Below, piece after piece: positions 1 through 7,742 of a DNA stretch of 7,914 bases. Origin of the DNA: Pseudomonadota bacterium (GTDB lineage Bacteria; Pseudomonadota; Gammaproteobacteria; Burkholderiales; Burkholderiaceae). The first letter of the stretch is position 1, and each line of letters opens with the position of its first letter. The position numbers and the translations under genes are program-made. Location of the stretch: NCBI GenBank assembly GCA_021778935.1, contig JAJYBQ010000111.1, positions 1-7,914 of the forward strand, in the 5' to 3' direction. Below the pieces are notes generated by a model. That model saw only the letters and a program-made list of their open reading frames with translations. It was not told where the DNA came from and ran no database searches.

Positions 1-394
1 CCACGGTGGCGAGATGACCCGGAACGCCGAACGACCCCCCCGGCGTGTTCTGCCGGGTCTGCTGCCCGGTGACGGTCAGGATCGGGAACAGCCCGGCCTG
101 CGCGATGCGCAGATTGGCCAACGCCTCCTGGTAGCTGGCGTAACTCTGCCGCACCGTCTGGTTCGAGACCGCCACCAGCGGTTCAAGCTCGTTCAGCAGC
201 GGGTCGTGGAACGCACGCCACCAGCGTCCCTTCGCCTGCGCCGCGGCCGGTTGGGCACGCGTCCAGCCGGGCTGCTCCTTCCACGCCGGCGGCACATCGA
301 CCGCTGGACGACGATAGTCGGGCCCGACCATGCAGCCGGCAAGCAGCATCGCGCAGGCGATCGGCAATATCCGGCGGGTCATTGTCTTCATCAT
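1..394 (-). CDS. Outer-membrane efflux lipoprotein (NodT/OprM-type outer-membrane factor), N-terminal part; 3' end outside window
   Basis: This is the first ~131 codons of a TolC-like outer-membrane channel, the exit duct of the RND pump encoded just upstream. The start at 394 overlaps the mdtC stop as ATGA; in-frame ATGs at 391 and 382 are alternatives. The protein opens with a short lipoprotein signal (basic MTRR, hydrophobic ILPIACAMLLAG) and a lipobox LAGC, so the mature protein should be acylated on that Cys. After it comes the family hallmark CMVGPDYRRP, then a WW pair (GRWWRAFHDPLLNELE) matching the usual 'WW..F.DP.L..L' block, and the start of the first periplasmic helix (VRQSYASYQEALANLRIAQAGLFP). 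The beta-barrel and the rest of the helices lie outside. Its place after two RND genes matches opmB in Pseudomonas muxABC-opmB. Family assignment is firm; the exact start and orthologue name are not. Confidence 0.9.
   Translation of the reverse strand, partial: MMKTMTRRILPIACAMLLAGCMVGPDYRRPAVDVPPAWKEQPGWTRAQPAAAQAKGRWWRAFHDPLLNELEPLVAVSNQTVRQSYASYQEALANLRIAQAGLFPILTVTGQQTRQNTPGGSFGVPGHLATV
391..394 (-). promoter_or_regulatory. ATGA stop/start overlap between mdtC and the outer-membrane factor gene
   Basis: The minus strand reads ATGA, so the TGA ending mdtC overlaps the first possible ATG of the outer-membrane factor. A second ATG follows immediately (391-389) and a third at 382-380, all in the same frame. 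Only a weak purine stretch (CGAGAC) precedes them, so reinitiation after mdtC is the likely mode of translation. Confidence 0.55.
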
Positions 395-3300
395 GATGCA
401 GTCTCGTCGGAGCGCCGGTTCCACGGCAAGCCCGCGGCCCATCGCGCCAGGCGCGCGCGCGCGCGGTCGAGGAACAGGTAGATGACCGGCGTGGTGTACA
501 AGGTGAAGATCTGACTGAACAACAGGCCGCCCACCACCGTGATCCCGAGCGGCTGGCGCAGCGACGCGCCCTGGCCGATGCCGATCGCCATCGGCGTCGC
601 GCCCAGCACCGCGGCCGCCGTGGTCATCATGATCGGCCGCAGCCGGATCACCGCGGCTTCATGAATCGCGCTGCGCGCATCCATTCCGCCATTGCGCTGC
701 AGGTCGATCGCGACGTCGACCATCATGATGCCGTTCTTCTTGACGATCCCGATCAACAGGATGATGCCGATCATCGCAATCACCGAGAACGGCGTGTCGA
801 AGACCAGCAGCGCCAGGGTCGCGCCGATCCCGGCTGACGGCAGGGTCGACAGAATCGTGATCGGATGAATCAGGCTCTCGTACAGGATGCCGAGGACGAA
901 ATATACGATTCCGAGTGCCGCGAGAATGAGCAGCGGCACCGTGAGCATCGATTGCCGGTAGGCCCGGGCCGTTCCGGCGAACCCGCCGTGGATCGACATC
1001 GGCATGCGGATGGCGCGCTCCGCAGCCTCGATGGTCGCGGACGCCGTGCTCAGCGACCCGCCCTTGGGGAGGTTGAACGAGATCGTTCCGGCAACCATGC
1101 CGTCCTGATGGTTCACCTCGGTTGCGGTATGGTCGTTTTTCCAGGTCACCAGCGCCGGCAACAGCACCATGGTTTCCGCCGCCGTGCTGTCCGGGCTTCC
1201 GCTCGACGCGCCGCCACGGCCGTTGGAAATGCCATTGATCAGCTGATTCGCTTCCGCGTCGGCATTGCGCGCATTGGTCGCCAGCGCGCTGCCGGGGGGC
1301 GCGGCAACCGCCTGCCGCACGGCAACACCACTGACCGTATTGCCGTGCATCTGCGTCTGTTGCGGACCGCGCGGATTGCCTGCCGCCGTGCTCAGTTCGA
1401 TATGCTCCATTTCGTGCGGGAACTGCCAGTAGCGTGGCGCCACCTCCATCACGACGAAATACTGGTTGAGCGGATTGAAGATCGTCGAAACCGTGCGCTG
1501 TCCGAATGCATCGTACAGGGTGTTGTCGATCTGGTTGGGATCGAACCCGTAGCGCTTGACTTCCGCGCGGTCGATGTCGATATACGTCTCGAGTCCGCGC
1601 TGCTGCAGATCGGAGTTCACATCGCGGATTGCATTCGGAAATTTCGATAGCTCGGCGACGAGCTTCGGCGTCCAGGAATACAAGGCGCCGACATCGTCGC
1701 TCGTCAGCGTGTACTGATACTCCGCCGCCGATTCGCGGCCGCCCACGTGCAGGTCCTGCTGCGCCTGCAGGTACAGACGCGCGCCCGAAACGGCGTTGAG
1801 GTGGGGCCGCAACCGGTCGACGACCTGGACCGCACTCGCATCGCGCTGATCGATCGGCTTGAGACCGATGTACACGTTGGCGGTGTTCTGTGCGCCGCGC
1901 CCTCCGGTGAATCCCGCGACCGACTGCACCGCCGGATCGCCCCCGACGATCGACTGCAACTGCGCCAGTTTCTTGCGCATCGCCGGAAAGGAAATGCTCT
2001 GGTCGGCGATGATCTGGCCGATCAGGATGCCGGTGTCCTGTTCGGGGAAAAACGTCGTCGACAGCAGCCGGGCGCCGAAGAAATTCCCGACGATCAGCAA
2101 GGCCAGCACGAGCATCGTCCGCCCGCCATGATCGAGCACCGCATCGAGCGTGCGGGAGTAGAACCGATGAAAATGGTCAAACGGTGCCGCCAGCCAGGAC
2201 GCGAAACGCGATTTCCCGGATTTCCCGGTCTCGCGCCGCAGCAGGTACGCACACATCGTCGGGGTGATCGTCAACGAGACCAGCAGCGAGATCAGGATTG
2301 CAACCGAAAGCGTGACGGCAAACTCGTGGAATAGCAGGCCGACGAACCCGGGCATCATCAGGATCGGCAAGAACACGGCAACCAGCGAAAGGCTCATCGA
2401 AACGACCGTGAACCCCACTTCCCGTGCTCCGCGCAGCGCCGCCTCCCGCGGCTCCAGGCCCGCCTCCAGGTGGCGAACCACGTTCTCGAGAACGACGACG
2501 GCATCGTCGACGACGAACCCCGTGCCGACCGTCAACGCCATCAGCGACAGGCTGTCGATGCTGTATCCGAGCAGATACATGGGGCCGAATGTCCCGATGA
2601 TCGACAGGGGCAGCGCAATCGCCGGGATCAGCGTGGCGCGCGGCGAGAGCAGGAACACGAATACCACGCCGACGACGAGCAGGACGGCGAGAAACAAGGT
2701 GCGTTCGGTATCGTCGACCGAAGCGCGCACCGCCACCGAACGGTCGATGGCGACATGCACGCGGATCGACGAGGGGAGCGCGGCTTCGATGAATGGAAGG
2801 CGGGACCGGATCTGGGCCACGGTATCGACGACGTTGCTTCCCGGGATCGGGAACACGATCACCAACACTGCCGGCTTGCCGTTGTATAGGCCGGCGTTGC
2901 GGATATTCTCGTTGGAATCGAGTACCTGCGCCACGTCGCGCAGGAGGACCGGCGCCCCGTTGCGGTAGGCGATGACGAGCTTGCGATAGGGCTCCGCCTT
3001 GCTGATCTGGTCGTTGGAAAGAACCTCGTAGCGCTGATCCCCTTGATCGAGATGGCCTTTCGCGCTGTCGGCATTGGCCGCCGCAATGGCGGCACGCACG
3101 TCTTCGAGGCCGATGCCGTAACTATTGAGCTTGTCCGGATTCAGCTCCACCCGCACAGACGGCAACGCACTGCCGCCCAGGATGATCTTGCCGACGCCGT
3201 TTACCTGCGACAACTCCTGCTGAATCACGGAGTCGGCGGAATCGTAGAGTTGCGCCCGGGTCAGGGTATCGGAGGTCAGTGCGAGCACCATGATCGGTGC

Positions 3301-3717
3301 CGTTGCCGGGTTGTATTCCCGATACGTCGGATTGCTGCGCAGCGTAACCGGAAGATCGGCGCGCGACGCCTGGATCGCCGCCTCGACATCGCGCGCCGCA
3401 CCGTTGAGGTCACGGTTGAGGTCGAACTGCGCGATGACCTGGGTGCTGCCGATCGAACTCGCCGAGGTCAATTCGTTGACACCGGCGATGGTGCCGACGC
3501 GCCGTTCGATCGGCTCGGCAACGGTCTGCGCCATCACCACCGGACTGGCGCCGGCCATCCTGGCCTGCACCACCACCACCGGAAACTCGACGTCGGGCAA
3601 GGGCGCAACCGGCATATGGACGAATGCCAGGACGCCCGAAAGCAGAATCGCCAGGGCAAGCAACGACGTCGCGACCGGCCGCCGAATGAAGATCGTCGAG
3701 AGGCTGACGGCCTTCAC
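391..3717 (-). CDS. mdtC: RND multidrug efflux transporter, MdtC/MuxC-type subunit (1108 aa)
   Basis: This is an inner-membrane HAE1-family RND pump subunit, expected to pair with the preceding MdtB-like protein in a heterotrimeric proton/drug antiporter. It begins MKAVSLSTIFIRRPVATSLL, the standard cytoplasmic start and TM1 of MdtC. The proton-relay residues are present: the Asp pair in TM4 (GFVVDDAVVVLEN, D404-D405) and the Lys in TM10 (GIVKKNGIMMVD, K994). Two pore/docking repeats lie at about 35-330 and 560-920, and the last TM ends TLYTTPVIYLFLDR. The start is GTG; it overlaps the mdtB stop (GTGA) and has AGGCGG 7 bases upstream. At 1108 aa it is longer than E. coli MdtC (about 1025). 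The excess is mainly a Asn/Gly/Ser/Ala-rich segment at about residues 781-848, in the second periplasmic repeat. Assignment to MdtC rather than MdtB rests on blocks such as FFPEQDTGILIG and VMEVAPRYWQ and on gene order. Confidence 0.95.
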   Translation of the reverse strand: MKAVSLSTIFIRRPVATSLLALAILLSGVLAFVHMPVAPLPDVEFPVVVVQARMAGASPVVMAQTVAEPIERRVGTIAGVNELTSASSIGSTQVIAQFDLNRDLNGAARDVEAAIQASRADLPVTLRSNPTYREYNPATAPIMVLALTSDTLTRAQLYDSADSVIQQELSQVNGVGKIILGGSALPSVRVELNPDKLNSYGIGLEDVRAAIAAANADSAKGHLDQGDQRYEVLSNDQISKAEPYRKLVIAYRNGAPVLLRDVAQVLDSNENIRNAGLYNGKPAVLVIVFPIPGSNVVDTVAQIRSRLPFIEAALPSSIRVHVAIDRSVAVRASVDDTERTLFLAVLLVVGVVFVFLLSPRATLIPAIALPLSIIGTFGPMYLLGYSIDSLSLMALTVGTGFVVDDAVVVLENVVRHLEAGLEPREAALRGAREVGFTVVSMSLSLVAVFLPILMMPGFVGLLFHEFAVTLSVAILISLLVSLTITPTMCAYLLRRETGKSGKSRFASWLAAPFDHFHRFYSRTLDAVLDHGGRTMLVLALLIVGNFFGARLLSTTFFPEQDTGILIGQIIADQSISFPAMRKKLAQLQSIVGGDPAVQSVAGFTGGRGAQNTANVYIGLKPIDQRDASAVQVVDRLRPHLNAVSGARLYLQAQQDLHVGGRESAAEYQYTLTSDDVGALYSWTPKLVAELSKFPNAIRDVNSDLQQRGLETYIDIDRAEVKRYGFDPNQIDNTLYDAFGQRTVSTIFNPLNQYFVVMEVAPRYWQFPHEMEHIELSTAAGNPRGPQQTQMHGNTVSGVAVRQAVAAPPGSALATNARNADAEANQLINGISNGRGGASSGSPDSTAAETMVLLPALVTWKNDHTATEVNHQDGMVAGTISFNLPKGGSLSTASATIEAAERAIRMPMSIHGGFAGTARAYRQSMLTVPLLILAALGIVYFVLGILYESLIHPITILSTLPSAGIGATLALLVFDTPFSVIAMIGIILLIGIVKKNGIMMVDVAIDLQRNGGMDARSAIHEAAVIRLRPIMMTTAAAVLGATPMAIGIGQGASLRQPLGITVVGGLLFSQIFTLYTTPVIYLFLDRARARLARWAAGLPWNRRSDETAS
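451..465. repeat. (GC)n dinucleotide tract inside mdtC
   Basis: There are 15 bases of uninterrupted alternating G and C. On the minus strand they encode part of RARARLARW, just after the last TM helix of the MdtC-like pump. Such tracts can slip in replication or sequencing; a slip here would alter only the cytoplasmic tail and the overlap with the next gene. Confidence 0.7.
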
Positions 3718-6700
3718 GCTCGTCCCGCCTGGGTCGGCGCGGCGTCGCCGGCGCCCCGATCGCTCGATTCGGGATCGTCCCGACCCCGCGAACGCCCGAT
3801 CCGACGCGCAATACGGTCGAAGAACAGGTAGATCACCGGTGTCGTGAAGAGCGTCAGGATCTGGCTCAAGGCCAGGCCGCCGACGATCGCCAGGCCCAGC
3901 GGACGCCGAAGCTCCGAGCCGGTCCCGGTGCCCAGCAGCATCGGCATCGCACCCAGCATGGCCGCCAGCGTCGTCATCAAGATCGGCCGAAAGCGCAACA
4001 GCGATGCCTCGAAGATCGCATCCCGCGCGGATTTGCCCTGCTTGCGTTCGGCATCGAGCGCAAAATCCACCATCATGATCGCGTTCTTCTTCACGATGCC
4101 GATGAGCAGCACGATCCCGATGATCCCGATCACATCGAGGTCGTGACCCGCGAGTTGCAAGGCGAGCAGGGCACCGATTCCCGCCGAGGGCAGGGTCGAC
4201 AGGATCGTCACCGGATGGATGTAACTCTCATACAGCACGCCCAGCACGATGTAGACGGCGACGATCGCGGCGATCAGCAGGTAGGCCTCGTTGGAGACCG
4301 ATGCCTCGAACGCCGCCGCCGCGCCCTGAAACGTCGCCGCGATCGATAGCGGGAGGTGCACGGCACGCTCGGCGCCCCGGATCGCCCGTACGGCATCGGA
4401 CAAGGACGCGCCGTCGGCCAGGTTGAACGACACCGTCACGGCAGGGAACTGGGCGAGATGGCTGATCGCGAGCGGCTCCTTGGTGACCTGCAAGGCCGCG
4501 ATGGCGCTGAGCTGGACCTGGCCCGCACTCGCCGTCTGGCTGGGAAGATAGATATCCCCGATCGAGCGCACGGTCGGGATCGTCGTCGGCTTCGCCACCA
4601 GGATGACGCGATATTGGTCGGCCTGCTGGAAGATCGTCGACACGATCCGCTGGCCCAGCGCGTCGTAGAGCACATTGTCGATCGTCGCCGGGGTGATCCC
4701 GTAGCGCGCCGCGAGTTGGCGATTGACCGTAACCTCGACGGCAAGACCATCGTTGTCCAGATCGCTGGTCACGTCGGTGATGGCCGGAATCGACCGCATC
4801 TGCGCCAGAAGCGCGGGCACGTAGCGCCGGAACGCCTGTTCGCTCGGTCCCCGCAGGATGAGGCTGTACTGATTGCGCGAAACCTGCGTGTCAAGGGTGA
4901 GGTCCTGTCCCGGCTGCAGATAGAGGCGGATTCCGGGCACGCCCGCGGCCGCGCGCTGAATACGGCGGGAAACCGCCAAGGCACTCCCGGTCCGCTGTCC
5001 GCGCGGTCTCAGGTTGATGAGAAATCGCCCGCTGTTGAGGGTCGGATTGATGCCGTCGATTCCGACGTAGGAGGTGAGCGATGTCACATCCCGATCGCGC
5101 AGGATGAGGTCCGCAAGCGCCGCCTGGCGCCGCGCCATGGTGGCGTAGGAAACCGAGTTGTCGGCAACGCTGATACCCTGGATCACGCCCACATCCTGGA
5201 CCGGGAAAAGGCCCTTCGGAATGCCGACATACATTGCGACGGTCAAAACAATGGTGAGCACGACCACCGCCAGCACGAACGGCTGGCGATCGAGCACCCA
5301 GGAAAGACCTCGAGAATACGCGGCCAAGGTCCGGTCGAAGACGCGCTCGCTGAACCGCTCGAACCGGCTGGGGTGGCGTTGCGCCCGGGCGCGCAGGAGC
5401 TTGGCGCACAGCATCGGCACGCCGCTCAGCGACACCACCGCGGACAGCAGGATGGTCACCGCCAGGGTGACGGCAAATTCGCCGAAGAGCCGCCCGATGA
5501 CGCCGCCCATGAAGATCAGCGGGATCAGCACCGCAATCAGCGAAATCGTCAGCGACAGGATCGTGAATCCGATCTGGCCGGCGCCCTGGATCGCCGCCTC
5601 CCGCGGCGACATGCCGGACTCGAGATGGCGAACGATGTTCTCGATCATCACGATCGAATCGTCGACGACGAAACCGGTTGCGATGATGAGCGCCATCAGC
5701 GACAGGTTGTCGATCGAGTAGTGCATCTCGTACATGACCGTCAGGGTGCCGATCAGCGACACGGGAACCGAGATGCTGGGGATGAGCGTCGCCGGAAGGT
5801 TGCGCAGGAATGCGAAGATCACCGCAACCACGAGCGCAACCGCCAGCAGCAACTCCTGCGCCGCATCCCGCACGGAGGCGCGAATCTCGCCGACGCTGTC
5901 CGAAACCACCGTCACCCGCATCCCCGCCGGCAGGGCGGACTCGAGTTGCGGCAGACGGCGCATGATCTCATCCACCGTGGCGATGACGTTGGCGCCCGGT
6001 TGCCGCCGCACGTTCAATACGATCGCCGGCTGGTGATCGAACCATGCGCCACGCTCGACATCCTCCGGGGCCAGCTGCACCTGTGCCACGTCCCGCAGGA
6101 AGACCGGGGCGCCGTTCTGATACGCGACGACCGAATCGAGATAGTCCTTCGGGTCGGAAATCTGGTCATTGGCGTTGATCGTATAGTCGAGCTCGGGACC
6201 GTCGAAATTGCCCTTCGGCTGGCTGACGTTGATGTTGGCGAGGTAGGTCCGCAGGTCATCGATGCTGAGGCCGTACGCGGCGAGCTTCTGCGGGTTGGCC
6301 TCGACGCGAACCGCGGGCACGTTGCCACCCTCCGTGGTCACCAGGCCGACTCCCGGAACCTCCGAGATCTTGGTTGCCAGGCGCGTGTTCGCGATGTCCT
6401 GCAACTGCGTCAGCGACATCGACGTCGACGTTACGGCGAGGGTGAGAACCGGCTGGTCCGCGGGGTTGACCTTGGCGTAGATCGGCGGCGCCGGCAGGCC
6501 GCTGGGCAGGAAGCTATTGGCCGCATTGATCGCCTGCTGGACGTCCTGTTCGGCGATATCGAGGCTCAGGGACAGATCGAACTGCAGCGTGATGACCGAT
6601 GCGCCTTCCGAACTCGTCGACACCATCTCCTGCAGGCCCGGAATCTCGCCAAGCTGCACCTCCAGCGGGGCCGTAACCGTGGTGGCCATGACATCGGGGC

Positions 6701-6863
6701 TCGCCCCCGGGTAGAAGGTCTGCACCTGGATCGTCGGGTAGTCGACGGTCGGCAGGGACGACACCGGAAGGATCTTCATTGCCACCGCGCCGACGAGGAC
6801 GATGGCGATCATCAGCAGCGACGTCGCCACCGGCCGCAAGATGAACAGGCGGGAGAGATTCAT
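3714..6863 (-). CDS. mdtB: RND multidrug efflux transporter, MdtB/MuxB-type subunit (1049 aa)
   Basis: This is the first of two RND pump subunits in the operon, an inner-membrane proton-driven exporter with 12 expected TM helices and two large periplasmic repeats. The start MNLSRLFILRPVATSLLM is the typical MdtB N-terminus; an open frame continues upstream, but it runs through the adaptor gene and resembles nothing, so the ATG at 6863 is preferred. Recognisable blocks include LPTVDYPTIQVQTFYPGASPD (about 38-57), KVNPADQPVLTLAVTST (about 131-147), the TM4 Asp pair GFVVDDSIVMIEN (D401-D402), LFPVQDVGVIQG (about 552-563), the TM10 Lys in GIVKKNAIMMVD (K926) and TLFTTPVIYLFFDR near the end. Key proton-translocation residues are intact and length is normal for the family, so it should be functional. 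The last ~25 residues form an Asp/Arg/Gly/Ala-rich cytoplasmic tail. It follows the adaptor by 22 bp and overlaps mdtC by 4 bases. Confidence 0.95.
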   Translation of the reverse strand: MNLSRLFILRPVATSLLMIAIVLVGAVAMKILPVSSLPTVDYPTIQVQTFYPGASPDVMATTVTAPLEVQLGEIPGLQEMVSTSSEGASVITLQFDLSLSLDIAEQDVQQAINAANSFLPSGLPAPPIYAKVNPADQPVLTLAVTSTSMSLTQLQDIANTRLATKISEVPGVGLVTTEGGNVPAVRVEANPQKLAAYGLSIDDLRTYLANINVSQPKGNFDGPELDYTINANDQISDPKDYLDSVVAYQNGAPVFLRDVAQVQLAPEDVERGAWFDHQPAIVLNVRRQPGANVIATVDEIMRRLPQLESALPAGMRVTVVSDSVGEIRASVRDAAQELLLAVALVVAVIFAFLRNLPATLIPSISVPVSLIGTLTVMYEMHYSIDNLSLMALIIATGFVVDDSIVMIENIVRHLESGMSPREAAIQGAGQIGFTILSLTISLIAVLIPLIFMGGVIGRLFGEFAVTLAVTILLSAVVSLSGVPMLCAKLLRARAQRHPSRFERFSERVFDRTLAAYSRGLSWVLDRQPFVLAVVVLTIVLTVAMYVGIPKGLFPVQDVGVIQGISVADNSVSYATMARRQAALADLILRDRDVTSLTSYVGIDGINPTLNSGRFLINLRPRGQRTGSALAVSRRIQRAAAGVPGIRLYLQPGQDLTLDTQVSRNQYSLILRGPSEQAFRRYVPALLAQMRSIPAITDVTSDLDNDGLAVEVTVNRQLAARYGITPATIDNVLYDALGQRIVSTIFQQADQYRVILVAKPTTIPTVRSIGDIYLPSQTASAGQVQLSAIAALQVTKEPLAISHLAQFPAVTVSFNLADGASLSDAVRAIRGAERAVHLPLSIAATFQGAAAAFEASVSNEAYLLIAAIVAVYIVLGVLYESYIHPVTILSTLPSAGIGALLALQLAGHDLDVIGIIGIVLLIGIVKKNAIMMVDFALDAERKQGKSARDAIFEASLLRFRPILMTTLAAMLGAMPMLLGTGTGSELRRPLGLAIVGGLALSQILTLFTTPVIYLFFDRIARRIGRSRGRDDPESSDRGAGDAAPTQAGRA
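3725..3730 (-). promoter_or_regulatory. Ribosome-binding site of mdtC
   Basis: On the minus strand this reads AGGCGG, one mismatch from AGGAGG, 7 bases before the GTG at 3717. It lies inside the last codons of mdtB and decides the GTG start of mdtC; with the 4-base GTGA overlap it suggests that translation of the two pump subunits is coupled. Confidence 0.6.
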
Positions 6864-6885
6864 CGGCGCGAGGCCTGGGCGATCG
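6864..6885 (-). other. 22-bp spacer between adaptor and mdtB
   Basis: This is the only true intergenic gap within the operon. It holds no terminator-like hairpin and no strong Shine-Dalgarno sequence; a short AGG within CCCAGGCC is the best candidate and lies somewhat far from the ATG. The short spacing supports co-transcription of adaptor and pump. Confidence 0.6.
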
Positions 6886-7728
6886 CTAGGAAGCCCGCGC
6901 CGGGGGATGCGCCGTGCCGGCGGCGGACCCGCTCCGGTTGGCCGGCGCGGCCTCCGGCGCCGGCCGGATCTTGACGCCGTCGTGCAGGCGATCCAGCCCA
7001 TCGGTGACGACCCGCTCTCCGGCGACAAGGCCCGACCGAACGACCGTGTACCGCCCGTTTCCCGGACCGACCGTGATCTTGCGCACCGATACGGTGTCAT
7101 CGCGATTCACGACGAAAACGTATGCTCCCGGCGAACCCGTCTGGATCGCCGGGGTCGGTACGAGAACCACCCCGTGCAGCGTATCGACGGTCAGCGTCAC
7201 ATTGACGAACTCGTTCGGGAACAGCGCTTCGTCCCGATTGGGCACCATCGCGCGCAGCGTGAAGGTGCCGGTTGCCGTCGCCATCTGGTTGCTGATCGCA
7301 TACAGCGTACCGGTAGCGATCTGCTGCCGATCCTCGCTGTCGAAGATCGCCACCGGCAATTTGGCGCCGGTATGAAACCGCTGCACCACGTCGCCCAGCG
7401 CGTTCTGCGGGATGCTGAACTCGACCGTGGTGGGTTTCATGGTCGTGACGACGACCAGCGCCGGCTGACTCGAGGCGGTGACGAAATTGCCGACGTCGAC
7501 GAGCCGCAAGCCGACCCGGCCCGAAACCGGCGCCGTGACATGGCAATAGATGAGGTCCAGGTCATACTGGGCGATGTTCGCGCGATCCGTTTTCACCGCC
7601 CCTTCGTACTGCTGGACCAGATACTTCTGGTCGACGTAGATCTGCTCGGCGATCGCGTGCGTGGCATGAAGGCGCGTATAGCGCGCCAGGTCCGCACGGG
7701 CCTGGCCCAGCTCGACGGCCTGCTCGGC
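6886..7728 (-). CDS. mdtA: RND efflux periplasmic adaptor (MdtA/MuxA-type membrane fusion protein), 5' end missing
   Basis: This is the C-terminal ~280 residues of the periplasmic adaptor that links the RND pump to the outer-membrane channel. Family resemblance starts around QARADLARYTRLHA (end of the alpha-helical hairpin) and continues through QKYLVQQYEGAVKTDRANI. The second lipoyl half follows (LIYCHVTAPVSGRVGLRLVD, then VGN), then the beta-barrel (KPTTVEFSIPQNALGDVV through ALFPNEFVNVTLTVDT) and the membrane-proximal domain (VPTPAIQTGSPGAYVFVV, VRSGLVAGERVVTDGLDRL). It ends in a Pro/Ala-rich tail and a TAG stop. The N-terminal signal peptide, the membrane-proximal N-terminus, the first lipoyl half and most of the hairpin are not present. 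The frame stays open to the window edge, but upstream of about 7728 it no longer resembles an adaptor. A GTG at 7594-7596 is only an internal codon. The left boundary is certain; the right one is where homology fades by eye. Confidence 0.9.
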   Translation of the reverse strand, partial: AEQAVELGQARADLARYTRLHATHAIAEQIYVDQKYLVQQYEGAVKTDRANIAQYDLDLIYCHVTAPVSGRVGLRLVDVGNFVTASSQPALVVVTTMKPTTVEFSIPQNALGDVVQRFHTGAKLPVAIFDSEDRQQIATGTLYAISNQMATATGTFTLRAMVPNRDEALFPNEFVNVTLTVDTLHGVVLVPTPAIQTGSPGAYVFVVNRDDTVSVRKITVGPGNGRYTVVRSGLVAGERVVTDGLDRLHDGVKIRPAPEAAPANRSGSAAGTAHPPARAS

Positions 7729-7742
7729 CCCACCCCTCGCCT
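7722..7742. other. Apparent junction between two unrelated loci
   Basis: To the left, the minus strand encodes the adaptor hairpin; to the right, the plus strand encodes a TamB-like protein. Adaptor resemblance ends near 7728 and TamB-like reading starts at about 7732-7741, and GC content changes at the same place. Both proteins are cut in mid-domain, with no start, stop, terminator, insertion sequence or obvious repeat between them. This is what a chimeric contig or a rearrangement breakpoint looks like; the exact base cannot be set by eye. Confidence 0.6.

Noticed and set aside
14..481. 155-codon plus-strand open frame at the left end
   Set aside because: The minus strand here encodes a clear outer-membrane-factor lipoprotein start and the mdtC C-terminus; the plus frame is an Arg-rich shadow.
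2264..3847. Several plus-strand frames of 139-262 codons opposite mdtC and the end of mdtB
   Set aside because: All lie antisense to highly conserved RND coding sequence and have the skewed composition of shadow frames; no recognisable motif was seen in any of them.
4356..6974. 872-codon open frame on the plus strand opposite mdtB
   Set aside because: It is exactly antisense to a well-recognised RND gene, and its translation is an Arg/His/Asp/Gln-rich sequence with no fold-like pattern. Long antisense frames are expected in GC-rich genes.
6864..7100. 79-residue N-terminal extension of the mdtB frame
   Set aside because: The extension lies in the alternative frame of the adaptor C-terminus and is Arg/Pro-rich. 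The canonical RND N-terminus begins at the ATG at 6863.
6886..7596. Short adaptor starting at the GTG at 7594-7596
   Set aside because: Family-like sequence (QARADLARY through VQQYEGA) continues upstream of this GTG in the same frame, so the codon is internal and the gene is simply truncated further upstream.
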